A model generated the notes under the pieces. The model was given only the letters and a program-made list of their open reading frames with translations. It was not told the origin of the DNA and made no database searches. Both the position numbers and the translations under genes were made by a program. From NCBI RefSeq assembly GCF_007845675.1, contig NZ_VOBR01000017.1, positions 62,001 to 126,000 of the forward strand: a stretch of DNA of 64,000 nt. Reading direction: 5' to 3'. The DNA comes from Lentzea tibetensis (GTDB lineage: Bacteria > Actinomycetota > Actinomycetes > Mycobacteriales > Pseudonocardiaceae). Shown here piece after piece: positions 23,376 to 34,838 of the stretch. Positions within the stretch are counted from its first letter, which is position 1. The number at the start of each line of letters is the position of its first letter.

Positions 23376-26024
23376 TCAACGCAGGCGTCGCGGGCCGACG
23401 TCGTGCAGCGACTGCCGCGACCCCACGGTGATCTGCGCGCTGCTGACGTACGCCCCGGCGGCGGAGGCCATCACCGGCTCCAGGGTCAGGCACCGCACCT
23501 CCGGAAGGTCCTCGGCCAGCGCGGCCGAACGGAGTACCAGATCCTGCAAAGCGTCCAGGTCAGCGGGTTCGTCACCGCGGTAGCCGGCGAGCAGCGGGGC
23601 GGCCTTGGGCGCGCGGACCAGTGACGCGGCATCGGTGTCGGTCAGGGGTACCGCCCGGTAGGCCCGGTCGCCGAGGAGGTCGCTGACGAGTCCCGACAAG
23701 CCAAATGAGACGAGTGCGCCGAACGAGGGATCGTCCTGGAGGCCGAGCGTGCACGAGATTCCCTTGGGGGCCATGCGCTGCACGTAGACACCGTCCAGTT
23801 CGGAGAGCTCGACGAGGTCCGCGTAGGCGGCGCGGACGGACTCCGCGCCGGACACGTCCAGGCGCACGCCGACCAGGTCGGTGCGGTGGCGCAGGCGTTC
23901 GCTGGTGGATTTCATCGCGACCGGGAAACCGAGTTCCACGGCGGCTTCGACGGCCTCCGCGGCCGAGTGCACGATCCGGAACGGGACGACGTCGATGCCG
24001 TAGCAGGCGAGCAGGCGCACGGCGGTCTCGTCGTCGACGCGCACGTCGCCGTCGCCGAACTCGGCGAGCACCGCGTCCACAATGGAGCGGGCCTTCGCCG
24101 TGTCGATGCCGTCGGGCCGGATGAAGTGCCCCTGGGGCCTGGATCGCCAACTGGCGTACCTGGTGGCGCGGGCGAGCGCGAGCACGGCGCGTTCAGGACT
24201 CGGGTAGCTCGGGATGGAACCGCGTCCCGTGCCGGGAACCGCGAGCTCGTCCGGGATGCCCTCGACGGCGAGGAACGTCGACACGATCGGCTTCGTCTGC
24301 CCCGACACGGCTTCCCTGAGCGCGCGGGCGTAAGCCGTACCGGGAACGGCGAGCGGCGGGACGAAGACGACGACGAGCGAGTCGGTGTCCGGCCGGTCCA
24401 GTGCCTCCTGCACGGCCTTGGCGAACTCGATCGGGTCGGCCTGCGCGCCGACGTCGACCGGGCCCCAGGCGAGTTCGAGACCCTGCGCGAGGAGCGTGTC
24501 GGCGGCGAGGACGCCGATGGCGGTGGAGTTGCCGACGACCGCGACCTTCGAGCCCTTCGGCAACGGCTGGTGCGCGAGCAGGAGCGCGGTGTCGAACATC
24601 TGGGCCAGCGACTCGACCCTGATCACGCCCGCCTGTTCGAACAGGGCCTGCACGCTTGCTTCGTCAACCGGCACACCGGTGGCGGCGAGCGCGGGCGAGA
24701 CGGCGTGGCGGCCGGACTTGACCGCGACGATCGGCTTGGTGCGGCCGAGCCTGCGGGCGAGGCGGGCGAACTTGCGCGGGTTGCCGAACGACTCGAGGTA
24801 GAGCAGGACGACGTCGGTCGCCGGGTCGGTCTCCCAGTACTGGAGGAGGTCGTTGCCGGAGACGTCGGCGCGGTTACCCGCGGAGACGAAAGTGGACAGT
24901 CCGAGCCCGCGTGACGCGGCGTTGGCGAGGATCGCGGTGCCGAGCGCGCCGGACTGGCAGAAGAAGCCTGCGCGGCCGCGGTTCGGGAACTTCGGTGCGA
25001 GGGTCGCGTTGAGGCGGACCTTGGGGTCGTTGTTCAGCACACCGAGCGCGTTCGGGCCGACGACGCGCATGCCGTGCGCGCGGGCCTCGGCGGCGAGCCT
25101 GCGTTCGGCGCTCAGGCCGTGCGGTCCTGTTTCGCCGAATCCGGAACTCACGACGACGAGTGCCTTCACGCCCTTGGCGAGACAGGCGTCCATGACCTCG
25201 TCGACGCTCGCGGCGGGGACGGCGACGACGGCGAGGTCGACGTCGTCGGGGATGTCGAGCACCGACGGGTACGCCCGCACGCCGCGCACGCTCCGGCGTT
25301 CCGCGTTGACCGGGTAGACGGGGCCTTCGAAGTCGGCGGACAGCAGGTTCGTGAGCACGGCGTACCCGACCTTGGTCGGGTCGGTCGACGCGCCGATGAC
25401 GGCGACGGACCTCGGGTGCAGCAGGTTGTGCACGCTGCGCGCCTCGGCGGCCTGTTCGCGGGCGCGGGCGACGGCGACGGACTCGTCGGTGGGGTCGATG
25501 GCGAACTCGAGGTGCAGGACGCCCTCGTCGAACTCGCGACTGACCTGGTAGCCGGCGTCGCGGAAGACGCGGACCATCTGGCCGTTCTCGGCGAGCACCT
25601 CGGCCTCGAACTTGCTCAGCCCGACCTCGCGAGCGGCGGCGGCGAGGTGTTCGAGGAGGATCGAGCCCAGTCCCCTGCCCTGGTGGCCGTCCTCGACGAC
25701 GAACGCGACCTCGGCCGAGTCGCCGTTGTCGTCCTTGTTGAGCCGGTCGAACCGGCCGACGGCGACGATGTCGTCGCCGAGGAGCGCGATGATGGCGACC
25801 CGGTCCTGGTGATCAACGGTACTGAATCGTTCCAGGTCGCGTTGCGGGATGCGCGGGTACGGGCCGAAGTAGCGGAAGTACCGGGTCCGCTCGGAGAGCC
25901 GCCCGTGGAACTCGAGCAGCTCCTCGCCGTCGTCGGGCGTGATCGGTCTGAGGTGGACGGTGCCACCGTCGGACAGGACGACGTCGGCTTCCCAGTGCCT
26001 CGGGTAGTCGTACGGGTCGGACAC
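23376..26024 (-). CDS. GNAT acetyltransferase fused to an acyl-CoA synthetase (NDP-forming) domain, Pat type
   Basis: An 882-residue fusion. The N-terminal GNAT domain (RPITPDDGEELLEFHGRL to a QGRGLGSILLEHLA CoA loop) precedes a CoA-binding Rossmann domain (RSVAVIGASTDPTKVGY), a succinyl-CoA-synthetase-like ligase region and an ATP-grasp end. This order is that of protein lysine acetyltransferases that modify acetyl-CoA synthetase. GTG 26024 follows GAGGGA and lies two bases after the deacetylase stop. The two genes form an acetylation/deacetylation pair. Confidence 0.88.
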   Translation of the reverse strand: MSDPYDYPRHWEADVVLSDGGTVHLRPITPDDGEELLEFHGRLSERTRYFRYFGPYPRIPQRDLERFSTVDHQDRVAIIALLGDDIVAVGRFDRLNKDDNGDSAEVAFVVEDGHQGRGLGSILLEHLAAAAREVGLSKFEAEVLAENGQMVRVFRDAGYQVSREFDEGVLHLEFAIDPTDESVAVARAREQAAEARSVHNLLHPRSVAVIGASTDPTKVGYAVLTNLLSADFEGPVYPVNAERRSVRGVRAYPSVLDIPDDVDLAVVAVPAASVDEVMDACLAKGVKALVVVSSGFGETGPHGLSAERRLAAEARAHGMRVVGPNALGVLNNDPKVRLNATLAPKFPNRGRAGFFCQSGALGTAILANAASRGLGLSTFVSAGNRADVSGNDLLQYWETDPATDVVLLYLESFGNPRKFARLARRLGRTKPIVAVKSGRHAVSPALAATGVPVDEASVQALFEQAGVIRVESLAQMFDTALLLAHQPLPKGSKVAVVGNSTAIGVLAADTLLAQGLELAWGPVDVGAQADPIEFAKAVQEALDRPDTDSLVVVFVPPLAVPGTAYARALREAVSGQTKPIVSTFLAVEGIPDELAVPGTGRGSIPSYPSPERAVLALARATRYASWRSRPQGHFIRPDGIDTAKARSIVDAVLAEFGDGDVRVDDETAVRLLACYGIDVVPFRIVHSAAEAVEAAVELGFPVAMKSTSERLRHRTDLVGVRLDVSGAESVRAAYADLVELSELDGVYVQRMAPKGISCTLGLQDDPSFGALVSFGLSGLVSDLLGDRAYRAVPLTDTDAASLVRAPKAAPLLAGYRGDEPADLDALQDLVLRSAALAEDLPEVRCLTLEPVMASAAGAYVSSAQITVGSRQSLHDVGPRRLR

Positions 26025-26026
26025 TG

Positions 26027-27199
26027 TCAGTCCCTCGGGTCGTCGGGGTCCAGTCCGTGCAGCGGGAAGACCGCGCGTCGCGTGTCGCGGATGGCCTTGT
26101 CGACGGCGTCGTCGCCGTCTCCGCCCCACGGCTGGTGCACAGGGTCGCACCCATCGGTCATCGACGCAGGCAACGGCCAGTTGGGCGCGATGCGCGTCGC
26201 GTGCGCGACCCAGTCGGCGGGCAGCGGCAGGTCGGGGTCGAGATCGCGGTCGAGGACGGTGGCGAGCAGGTGCGTCCAGCTGCGCGGCACGACCCTGAGC
26301 AGTTCGTACCCGCCGCCACCCAGCGCGAGCCACTTGGCGTCGTGCCTGGTCACCAGCTCGCGCAACGCGAGGTAGATCGCCCGATGCCCGTCGACCGACA
26401 GGTGCAGGTCGGCGAGCGGGTCCTCCTTGTGGGTGTCGGCTCCGCACTGGGTGACGATCACCTGCGGCTGGAACGCGTTGATCAGCGCGGGCACCGTCGC
26501 GTGGAACGCCCGCAGCCAGGCGCCGTCCTTCGTGCCCGGCGGCAGCGCGACGTTGACGGCGGTGCCCTCGGCTCCCTCGCCGCCGACCTCGCGCGCCCAC
26601 CCGGTGCCCGGCCACAGACTCATCGGGTTCTGGTGCAGCGACACGGTCAAGACTCGCGGGTCGTCCCAGAAGGCGGTCTGCACCCCGTCGCCGTGGTGGA
26701 CGTCGACGTCGACGTACGCGATCCGGTCGAACCCGTTGCGCAGCAGCCACGCGATCGCGACGGAGCAGTCGTTGTAGACGCAGAACCCGGCGGCGTGGTC
26801 GGGCATGGCGTGGTGCAGGCCGCCCGCGATGTTGACGGCCCGGTCGGCCTCGCCGCTCGCGATCGCACGCGCCGCGGTGAGCGAACCTCCGACGACCAGC
26901 GCCGACGCCTCGTGCATGTGGTCGAAGACGGGGTTGTCGGCGGTGCCGAGCCCGTGTCCGACGTCCCACCCGGCGGTCGGCGCCGCTTGGACGGCGCTCA
27001 GGTAGCCGGGCCGGTGGACCAGTTCGATCTCGTCGTCGGTGGCGGTGACGGGGCTGACGACGTCGACGCCGTCGAGCACACCGAGCCCGGTGGCGAGCCG
27101 CACGGTCAGGTCGAGGCGGACGGGGTTGAGCGGGTGGTCGCCGCCCAGGTCGTAGCCGAGGAAGGACCGATCCCAGACGACGGTGACTGGCTTACCCAT
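26027..27199 (-). CDS. acuC: AcuC-type histone-deacetylase-fold protein
   Basis: A 390-residue class I/II deacetylase fold. Zinc and catalytic residues appear in GGLHHAMPDHAAGFCVYND, YVDVDVHHGDGVQ and the GGGGY loop near the C-terminus. AcuC removes acetyl groups from acetyl-CoA synthetase to reactivate acetate use. It is the first gene of a two-gene unit with the Pat-like fusion, so writer and eraser are co-expressed. Start ATG 27199. Confidence 0.9.
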   Translation of the reverse strand: MGKPVTVVWDRSFLGYDLGGDHPLNPVRLDLTVRLATGLGVLDGVDVVSPVTATDDEIELVHRPGYLSAVQAAPTAGWDVGHGLGTADNPVFDHMHEASALVVGGSLTAARAIASGEADRAVNIAGGLHHAMPDHAAGFCVYNDCSVAIAWLLRNGFDRIAYVDVDVHHGDGVQTAFWDDPRVLTVSLHQNPMSLWPGTGWAREVGGEGAEGTAVNVALPPGTKDGAWLRAFHATVPALINAFQPQVIVTQCGADTHKEDPLADLHLSVDGHRAIYLALRELVTRHDAKWLALGGGGYELLRVVPRSWTHLLATVLDRDLDPDLPLPADWVAHATRIAPNWPLPASMTDGCDPVHQPWGGDGDDAVDKAIRDTRRAVFPLHGLDPDDPRD

Positions 27200-27343
27200 G
27201 ACCGCAACCTACCGACCAATCGGCCTATCGGGTGATCACAGCTTGGTCGCCGACGAGCAATCCCCCGGTTTGGCGACTTACAGTGACCGCGCTCGGTCGG
27301 GGATCAGGGGAACCGAATTGTCTTGACAGGGGTCTGACAACAC

Positions 27344-27934
27344 ATGCAATCGCGACTCGCCTCCGCACTCATCGTGCTGACGCTGGCCATCGGCGTGACC
27401 GGATGCGCCCAGCGCATCGGCGGTACGGCCCTGGCGGGCGCAGACGCCAAGAAGGCCTCTGAGACCACGTCGAAGAAGCCCCCGACGTCCTCGTCGAAGT
27501 CGACGAAGACCTCCGCCCCGCCGACGTCGACGAAGTCGAGCTCGGGCGACGTGAAGATCAAGGTCGCCAAGAAGACCGAAGGCTACGAGGACTGCGACAT
27601 CCTCAAGCCGGCCGACATCGCCACCGCCGTCGGCGGCAAGGCCGGTGAGGGCGGCTGCGTCCAGAGCACCGAGAACCCGTACGCCGTCATCACCCAGATG
27701 GTGACGTTCGCCGACGCCGACGGCGAGAAGAAGCCCATCGAGGTCGGGGGCAACACCGCGTGGGAGGTCGTCGACAAGGAAGGCGACTGCTCCATCGTCG
27801 TCATGCTCACCGACGACCCCAAGGCCATCACCCCCGCGTGGGTCGTGAAGGTCCTCGAGGTCGACGACATCGACTCCTGCGGCATCGCGCTCAAGCTCGC
27901 GACGCTCGGCTTCGAACGCCTCCCGAACGCCTGA
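27344..27934 (+). CDS. DUF3558-like lipoprotein
   Basis: A 196-residue protein with lipobox IGVTGC (Cys near residue 21), then a Ser/Thr/Lys/Pro-rich linker (about residues 35-68), then a small folded domain beginning EDCDILKPADIATAVGG. The last block and the cysteine pattern resemble DUF3558, a family of actinobacterial cell-surface lipoproteins of unknown role. ATG 27344 with a weak AGGGG site 13 bases upstream. Confidence 0.78.
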   Translation: MQSRLASALIVLTLAIGVTGCAQRIGGTALAGADAKKASETTSKKPPTSSSKSTKTSAPPTSTKSSSGDVKIKVAKKTEGYEDCDILKPADIATAVGGKAGEGGCVQSTENPYAVITQMVTFADADGEKKPIEVGGNTAWEVVDKEGDCSIVVMLTDDPKAITPAWVVKVLEVDDIDSCGIALKLATLGFERLPNA

Positions 27935-27989
27935 GTCCGCGCGGACCTCGACGACGCCGTCGTACGGGTCGGCGAGGTCCGCCGCAGGT

Positions 27990-28835
27990 TCAGCCGGTAG
28001 CGACCTCACGGTCCTCGGCGCACCAGTTCGACCACGACCCCGCGTAGAGGGTCGCCGGGTTCTCCCTGCTCGTGATGCCCGCCACCTCGAGCGCGAGCAC
28101 CACCGACGATGCCGTCACACCGGACCCGCAGTACGCGCCGACCGGCTCGCCGGGCTTCACGCCGATCTTCTCGAAGCGCTCGTCGAGCTCGTCGGACGAC
28201 AACCAGCGGCCGCCGTCGCCGAGGTGCCCGGCCGACGGCGCGTTCAGCGCGCCGGGGATGTGCCCGGCCTTCGGGTCGATCGGCTCCGTCTCGCCCAGGT
28301 ACCGCTGCGGCGCCCGCGCGTCGAGCAGCGCACCGTCGCGGGCCAGCGCGGCGGCGCCGTCGGCGTCGACGACCGGCATCTGACCAGGCCGGACGACGAA
28401 GTCGCCGGGGATCTGGTCGTGGACGTGATCGGTCACCTTGAAGCCCGCGGCCTGCCACGCGGCGAAGCCGCCGTCCATCACCGCGACCTCCCGGCATCCG
28501 GCCCACCGCAGCAGCCACCAGGCGCGCGCCGCGACGGACCCGTCGCCCGCGTCGTAGACGACGACCTGCCCGCCCTCGCGGACGCCGACCCGGCGCAGCA
28601 CCTCCTGCAAGCGCTCCGGATCAGGCAGCGGATGCCTGCCCGCGGGCCCAGGCGGCGACGACAGCTCGGTGTCGAGATCGACGAACAACGCGCTCGGGAT
28701 GTGCGCGGCCTCGTAGTCTTGACGTCCGGGTGGTCCGCCGAGGCGCCACCGCACGTCGAGCAGGGCGAAGCCCGCTCCCCACTTCATCGCCTCGGCGACC
28801 GTTTCGGGAGTGATCAAGGGGTCCACACGCCCCAT
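27990..28835 (-). CDS. Thiosulfate/3-mercaptopyruvate sulfurtransferase (two rhodanese domains)
   Basis: A 281-residue tandem rhodanese. The N-terminal domain is inactive-like (LLDVRWRLGG to VVYDAGDGSVAARAWW). The C-terminal domain has the active cysteine in AYCGSGVTAS, matching the CxSGVT loop of mercaptopyruvate or thiosulfate sulfurtransferases. Start ATG 28835, divergent from ideR with 79 bp between them. Confidence 0.9.
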   Translation of the reverse strand: MGRVDPLITPETVAEAMKWGAGFALLDVRWRLGGPPGRQDYEAAHIPSALFVDLDTELSSPPGPAGRHPLPDPERLQEVLRRVGVREGGQVVVYDAGDGSVAARAWWLLRWAGCREVAVMDGGFAAWQAAGFKVTDHVHDQIPGDFVVRPGQMPVVDADGAAALARDGALLDARAPQRYLGETEPIDPKAGHIPGALNAPSAGHLGDGGRWLSSDELDERFEKIGVKPGEPVGAYCGSGVTASSVVLALEVAGITSRENPATLYAGSWSNWCAEDREVATG

Positions 28836-28914
28836 CCTGCCGAACCGGGACGACCTTGTCCCAGGCAAGACCACCTATGCGACTAACATTGACACCATAC
28901 GAAGGGGAGCGGGT

Positions 28915-29603
28915 GTGAACGACCTCATCGACACAACGGAGATGTATCTCCGCACGATCTACGAGCTCGAAGAAGAGGGCGTGGTACCTCTGCGCGCCCG
29001 CATCGCCGAGCGACTCGGCCAGAGCGGACCGACGGTGAGCCAGACCGTGGGGCGGATGGAGCGTGACGGCCTGGTGGTCGTCGCCGACGACCGCCACCTC
29101 GAGCTGACCGAGCAGGGCCGCAACCTGGCCATCGCCGTGATGCGCAAGCACCGCCTTGCCGAGCGCCTGCTGGTCGACATCATCGGGCTCGAGTGGGAGC
29201 ACGTCCACAGCGAGGCGTGCCGCTGGGAGCACGTGATGAGCGAGGCCGTCGAGCGCAAGCTCGTCAAGCTGCTCGGCAACCCCACGACGTCGCCCTACGG
29301 CAACCCGATCCCCGGCCTCGACAAGCTCGGCGACGGCGAGCCCGCCCCGCCCGCCGAGGCGGACCTCATCCGGGTGGACGAGGTGGCCCGCCGCGGAGGC
29401 GGCCGAGTCGAGGTGCGCCGGATCGCGGAGCACGTCCAGCTCGACCCCGACCTGATGGCCGAGCTCCGGCAGGCCGGCGTAGTGCCGGGCGGCACGGTCG
29501 AGATCGACTCGCTCGGTTCAGGCAAGGTCGTCCAGGTCCGCGGCAACGGCAACACCGCCGAGCTCGACCCCGCGGTCGCGCACGCCGTCCTGGTGCTGGC
29601 CCG

Positions 29604-29607
<4 letters not shown>
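28915..29607 (+). CDS. ideR: DtxR/IdeR-family iron-dependent regulator
   Basis: A 230-residue protein. An N-terminal winged helix (LRARIAERLGQSGPTVSQTVGRM) is followed by the metal-binding dimer domain (HRLAERLLVDIIGLEWEHVHSEACRWEHVMSEAVE, with the conserved Cys, His and Glu ligands) and a C-terminal SH3-like domain. It should repress iron-uptake genes when Fe2+ is bound. GTG 28915 has GAAGGGGA upstream. It overlaps galK by GTGA. Confidence 0.92.
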
Positions 29608-30776
<1,169 letters not shown>

Positions 30777-30800
30777 CTGACTAGGAATGCGAGGAACGCG

Positions 30801-31763
30801 GTGAAGCTGCTCGTGACGGGTGGTGCCGGATACGTCGGCAGCGTGTGTGCGGCTCGGTTGCTGGAAGCCGGGCACGAGGTCGTCGTGCTCGACGACCTCT
30901 CCACCGGCCACGCGGACGCGGTCCCTGCCGGCGCCCGATTCGTCCAGGGCGACATCGCCGACGTGATCGGTGAAGTTCTCGCCGAGGGCTTCGACGGTGT
31001 GTTGCACTTCGCGGCGAAGTCCCTCGTCGGCGAGTCCATGCAGGACCCCGGCAAGTACTGGACGGGCAACGTCCTGACGGCGATTCGCCTGCTGGACGCG
31101 ATGAAGGAGCACGGCACGCCGAAGCTCGTCTTCTCCTCCACTGCCGCGACTTACGGCGAGCCTCGGGAAGTTCCGATCCCGGAGACGGCGCCAACCCACC
31201 CGACGAACACCTACGGCGCGACCAAGCTCGCGATCGACCATGCGATCACGTCGTACGCGCAGGCGTTCGGCATCGCCGCGACGAGCCTGCGGTACTTCAA
31301 CGTCGCCGGCGCCTACGGGCACATCGGGGAGCGGCACGCGGTCGAGACGCACCTCATCCCACTGGTGCTGCAGGTGGCACTCGGCCAGCGGGAGCACATC
31401 CAGATCTTCGGCGAGGACTGGCCCACCGAGGACGGCACCTGCGTCCGCGACTACATCCACGTCACGGACCTCGCCGACGCCCACCTGCTGGCCGTCGAGA
31501 CCTCCGTCGCGGGCGAGCACCGGATCTACAACCTCGGCAACGGCACCGGGTTCTCGGTCAAGCAGGTCATCGACACCTGCCGCGAGGTCACCGGCCACCC
31601 GATCCCGGCCGTCGTCGCTCCCCGCCGTGCCGGCGACCCGGCCGTCCTCGTCGCGTCCGCCGAGCGCGCCCGCACCGAGCTGGGCTGGAAGCCCGAACGC
31701 GCCGACATCGCGGGCATCGTCCGCGACGCGTGGGAGTTCACCAAGACCAGGCAGGGGGCCTGA
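30801..31763 (+). CDS. galE: UDP-glucose 4-epimerase
   Basis: A 320-residue extended [11 protein letters not shown] binds NAD near the N-terminus, SSTAATYG holds the catalytic serine/threonine, and Tyr-Lys are in NTYGATK. It interconverts UDP-galactose and UDP-glucose, supporting the adjacent galactokinase. GTG 30801 start. The peptidase gene begins directly after its stop. Confidence 0.94.
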   Translation: MKLLVTGGAGYVGSVCAARLLEAGHEVVVLDDLSTGHADAVPAGARFVQGDIADVIGEVLAEGFDGVLHFAAKSLVGESMQDPGKYWTGNVLTAIRLLDAMKEHGTPKLVFSSTAATYGEPREVPIPETAPTHPTNTYGATKLAIDHAITSYAQAFGIAATSLRYFNVAGAYGHIGERHAVETHLIPLVLQVALGQREHIQIFGEDWPTEDGTCVRDYIHVTDLADAHLLAVETSVAGEHRIYNLGNGTGFSVKQVIDTCREVTGHPIPAVVAPRRAGDPAVLVASAERARTELGWKPERADIAGIVRDAWEFTKTRQGA

Positions 31764-33755
31764 GTGACGGACTTCGCCTCGCTCGACAGCTACAACGCCA
31801 CACCCCGCGTCTCGTCGCTCGCCGTGTCGCCGGACGGCACCCGGCTCGTCACGGTGGTGTCGTCGCTCGCCGCCGACGGCAAGACCTGGCAGGGCGCCCT
31901 GTGGGAGATCGACCCGCTCGGTGCCGCTCCCGCCAGGCGGCTGACCCGGTCGTCCAAGAGCGACTCCAGCCCGGTCTTCACCCCGGACGGCGCCCTGCTG
32001 TTCCTGTCGAGCAGGCCCGACCCGACCGCCAAGCCTGGCGACGCCACCGACAAGACCGCCCTCTGGCAACTGCCGGTCTCGGGCGAGGCCGCTGAGGTCT
32101 TCCGCCCCGGCGGTGGCGTCGGCCAGGTGCTCGTCGCCCGCGACGCGGGGACCGTGCTGCTCTCGGCGTCCGCGCACCGCCTGGTGGACTTCGGCGCCGC
32201 GGACGACGTCAAGCGCAAGGCCCGCGAGGATTCCGGGGTCACCGCGATCCTGCACGAGTCCTACCCGATCAGGCATTGGGACGCCGACCTCGGGCCCGCT
32301 CACCCGCGCCTGCTGACGGCTCCGGCCGTCCCGTTCGACGAGCCGGTAGAGCTCACCCCGGACGCCGACGGTCGCATCGCGGAGGACGTGGCGATCAGCC
32401 CGGACGGCCAGTGGGTGCTGTACGGGGAGGAGGTCGAGGTCAGCGCCTCCTACGGCCGCCACACCGTGCTGCGCCTCGCCGCCGCGGACGGCAGCGGCTC
32501 GCGCGTGCTCGCCGACGTGGAGCATCACTCGTTCTACCAGCCGACGTTCACCCCGGACTCGTCCGCGGTGATCGCGGTGCAGGCCCGCGACTCGACGCAG
32601 TCCTCGCCCACCCGGCACTGGCTGGTCCGCATCGACATCGCCACAGGTGCCGTCGAGCAGCTCGCGCCGTCGTTCGCCGAGGAGCCCGAGTTCCCGGTCG
32701 TCAGTCCCGATGGCGGCTCGGTGTTCTTCATCAGCTCCCACCTGGGGCACCAGCCGGTCTGGAAGCTCGACCTCGCCTCCGGCGAGATCATCAAGCTGAC
32801 CGTGTCCGGTGCCTACACCGACGTCCGCGTCGCGCCCGACGGCTCCGCTGTCTACGCCCTGCGGAGCTCGGTCGACCACCCGCCGCAGCCGGTCCGGATC
32901 GACCCAGCTGTGGCGGACCAGGATCCCGTGCGGCTGCTGGCGCCGGGCGCTGTCACCTCGGTGCCGGGGACCCTGAGCGAGCTGTCCGTGAAGGTCTCCG
33001 ACGGACGCACCGTCCGCGCGTGGCTGGTGCTGCCGGAGTCCGACGCGCCAGCTCCGCTGCTGCTGTGGGTGCATGGTGGTCCTGTCATGAGCTGGAACGG
33101 ATGGAGCTGGCGCTGGAACCCGTGGCTGATGGCCGCGCGGGGCTATGCCGTGCTGCTGCCCGACCCGGCCCTGTCCACCGGCTACGGCCCGGACTTCATC
33201 GAGACCGGCTGGGGCCGCTGGGGCGGTGCCCCCTACACCGATCTGATGGCGATCACCGACGCGGCGGTGGAGCACCCGGCGATCGACTCCTCGCGCACCG
33301 CGGCGATGGGCGGCTCGTTCGGCGGCTACATGGCGAACTGGATCGCCACGCAGACGAGTCGCTTCAAGGCGATCGTCACGCACGCCTCGCTGTGGAACCT
33401 CGACGCCTTCACCGGTACCACCGACGAGTCGTTCTACTGGATCCGCGAGATGGGTGACCCGATCGCCCGCCCCGAGCAGGTCCTGGCCAACTCGCCGCAT
33501 CTGCGGGTCGCCGACATCAAGACGCCGATGCTGGTGATCCACGGCGACAAGGACTACCGGGTGCCCATCGGTGAGGGGCAGCGGCTGTACTTCGACCTCG
33601 TCCGGCACGGCGTGCCCGCGAAGTTCCTGTACTACCCCACCGAGAACCACTGGATCCTCACGCCGGGGAACGCGAAGGTCTGGTACGAGACGGTGTTCGC
33701 CTTCCTGGCCGAGCACGTGCTGGACCAGGGATGGGAACGGCCCGAGCTGCTCTGA
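31764..33755 (+). CDS. S9-family (prolyl oligopeptidase / acylaminoacyl) peptidase
   Basis: A 663-residue protein. The first ~400 residues form a WD40-like beta-propeller (repeated SPDGT, TPDGALLF, SPDGQWVL). The C-terminal alpha/beta hydrolase has Ser in MGGSFGGYM, Asp in VIHGDKDYRVP and His in TENHW. No signal peptide, so it is likely cytoplasmic and trims peptides. GTG 31764 abuts the galE stop; a large hairpin follows. Confidence 0.92.
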   Translation: MTDFASLDSYNATPRVSSLAVSPDGTRLVTVVSSLAADGKTWQGALWEIDPLGAAPARRLTRSSKSDSSPVFTPDGALLFLSSRPDPTAKPGDATDKTALWQLPVSGEAAEVFRPGGGVGQVLVARDAGTVLLSASAHRLVDFGAADDVKRKAREDSGVTAILHESYPIRHWDADLGPAHPRLLTAPAVPFDEPVELTPDADGRIAEDVAISPDGQWVLYGEEVEVSASYGRHTVLRLAAADGSGSRVLADVEHHSFYQPTFTPDSSAVIAVQARDSTQSSPTRHWLVRIDIATGAVEQLAPSFAEEPEFPVVSPDGGSVFFISSHLGHQPVWKLDLASGEIIKLTVSGAYTDVRVAPDGSAVYALRSSVDHPPQPVRIDPAVADQDPVRLLAPGAVTSVPGTLSELSVKVSDGRTVRAWLVLPESDAPAPLLLWVHGGPVMSWNGWSWRWNPWLMAARGYAVLLPDPALSTGYGPDFIETGWGRWGGAPYTDLMAITDAAVEHPAIDSSRTAAMGGSFGGYMANWIATQTSRFKAIVTHASLWNLDAFTGTTDESFYWIREMGDPIARPEQVLANSPHLRVADIKTPMLVIHGDKDYRVPIGEGQRLYFDLVRHGVPAKFLYYPTENHWILTPGNAKVWYETVFAFLAEHVLDQGWERPELL

Positions 33756-33765
33756 CCCGGTCGTC

Positions 33766-33807
33766 GCGGTCTGGCTGCCCGGACTCCGGTCCGAGCAGCC
33801 AGACCGC
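33766..33807. terminator. Bidirectional terminator
   Basis: GCGGTCTGGCTGC (33766-33778) and GCAGCCAGACCGC (33795-33807) form a perfect 13-bp stem; the 16-base loop contains a further GGAC/GTCC pairing. It lies between the convergent S9 peptidase and DUF4192 genes and can serve both. Confidence 0.88.
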
Positions 33808-33815
33808 ACCAGGGC

Positions 33816-34838
33816 TCATTGCTGAGCACCCGCCGCGAGGTGCCAGGCGGCCTCCTGCGCGGCACCTTGCGCCAGCGCCCGGATGCGTGCGGGAGCGAGG
33901 CCGCAGTCGAGCGCGTGGCGCAGCAGGCCGGCCAGACGATGCCCTGGGCACGCCGTCTCCGCGGCGTGCAACGCGACCGAGGCCAGCCCGCCGTCGCCGC
34001 GCAGGTACGCGGTGAAGGCGAGCAGCGTCGCCGGGTCAGCTCGCTCGGGCGCGGGACAGCCTCGCGTCATCTCCAGCCACAGGTGCTCGGCCGCGGCCGA
34101 CGTGGGTCCGATGGAGAACGAGAGGCTGGCGTCACGGACGCGGTCGTCGGACAGGGCCATGAGGAGACGCACGATCTCGTCGTCGGTGAGCGGGTTCGTC
34201 CGGCTGGGGAACTCGCCCACCGCGTCACGCACCAGGCGAATACCCGCCGCTGTCGCGATGCGCTGTTCCTCGACGGCTTCGTCGAGGAGAGCCGATCTGC
34301 GGGCCAGCACGTCGTCCGGCGCCGGGGCCACCAGCGCGGCCATCTCCGCCCGGTTGGAGAACGTGACGATGCCCGCCGCCGCGCTCGCCGCGGCGACCGG
34401 GGACGAGCTCGGGTCCGGCATCGTGCCGCCGCAGTCGATGTCGTCGTAGCAGTACCAAGGGGCGCCGGTCTGGCACGACTGCACCCACACGGCGTGGGCG
34501 ACGGCCACGCCGATCGAGTCCACGGCGTCGTCGAGCACGTCGATCAGCTTCTTGTGGGGCAGTTCTTCCGGTGGGTCGGCTGTGCCGACGCCGCCGAACA
34601 CGAGGAGCAGCACGCTGGTCGGCTGGTGCTCGCGTATCGGAATGAGCAGCTGTTCGGCCAGCGGCCGGCGGTGTCTGGCCAGTGGCAGGTCGACGCGCAT
34701 GGTGAACGTGAGGTTGTGCTCGTGCATGGCCATGACGACCAGCGAGTCGTCCGGGTGGAACCCGAGTATGTGCGGCACGGAGGCGATCAGGTCCTCGGGA
34801 GCCAGCACGCGGAGCGGGGGCAGGAGTGGGGTGGTCAT
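33816..34838 (-). CDS. DUF4192-family protein
   Basis: A 340-residue protein with the family's opening LRVLAPEDLIASVPHILGFHPDDSLVVMA and later ALVAPAPDDVLARR and TLLAFTAYLRGDGGLASVAL. DUF4192 proteins are common in actinobacteria and have no settled function. No membrane segment seen. ATG 34838. The 150 bp upstream hold two direct copies of GTGTGGACAGGT-like sequence and no gene. Confidence 0.88.
   Translation of the reverse strand: MTTPLLPPLRVLAPEDLIASVPHILGFHPDDSLVVMAMHEHNLTFTMRVDLPLARHRRPLAEQLLIPIREHQPTSVLLLVFGGVGTADPPEELPHKKLIDVLDDAVDSIGVAVAHAVWVQSCQTGAPWYCYDDIDCGGTMPDPSSSPVAAASAAAGIVTFSNRAEMAALVAPAPDDVLARRSALLDEAVEEQRIATAAGIRLVRDAVGEFPSRTNPLTDDEIVRLLMALSDDRVRDASLSFSIGPTSAAAEHLWLEMTRGCPAPERADPATLLAFTAYLRGDGGLASVALHAAETACPGHRLAGLLRHALDCGLAPARIRALAQGAAQEAAWHLAAGAQQ

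Noticed and set aside
27321-27328. TTGACA as -35 of the DUF3558-like lipoprotein gene
   Set aside because: The start site would fall downstream of ATG 27344, so it cannot drive this start.
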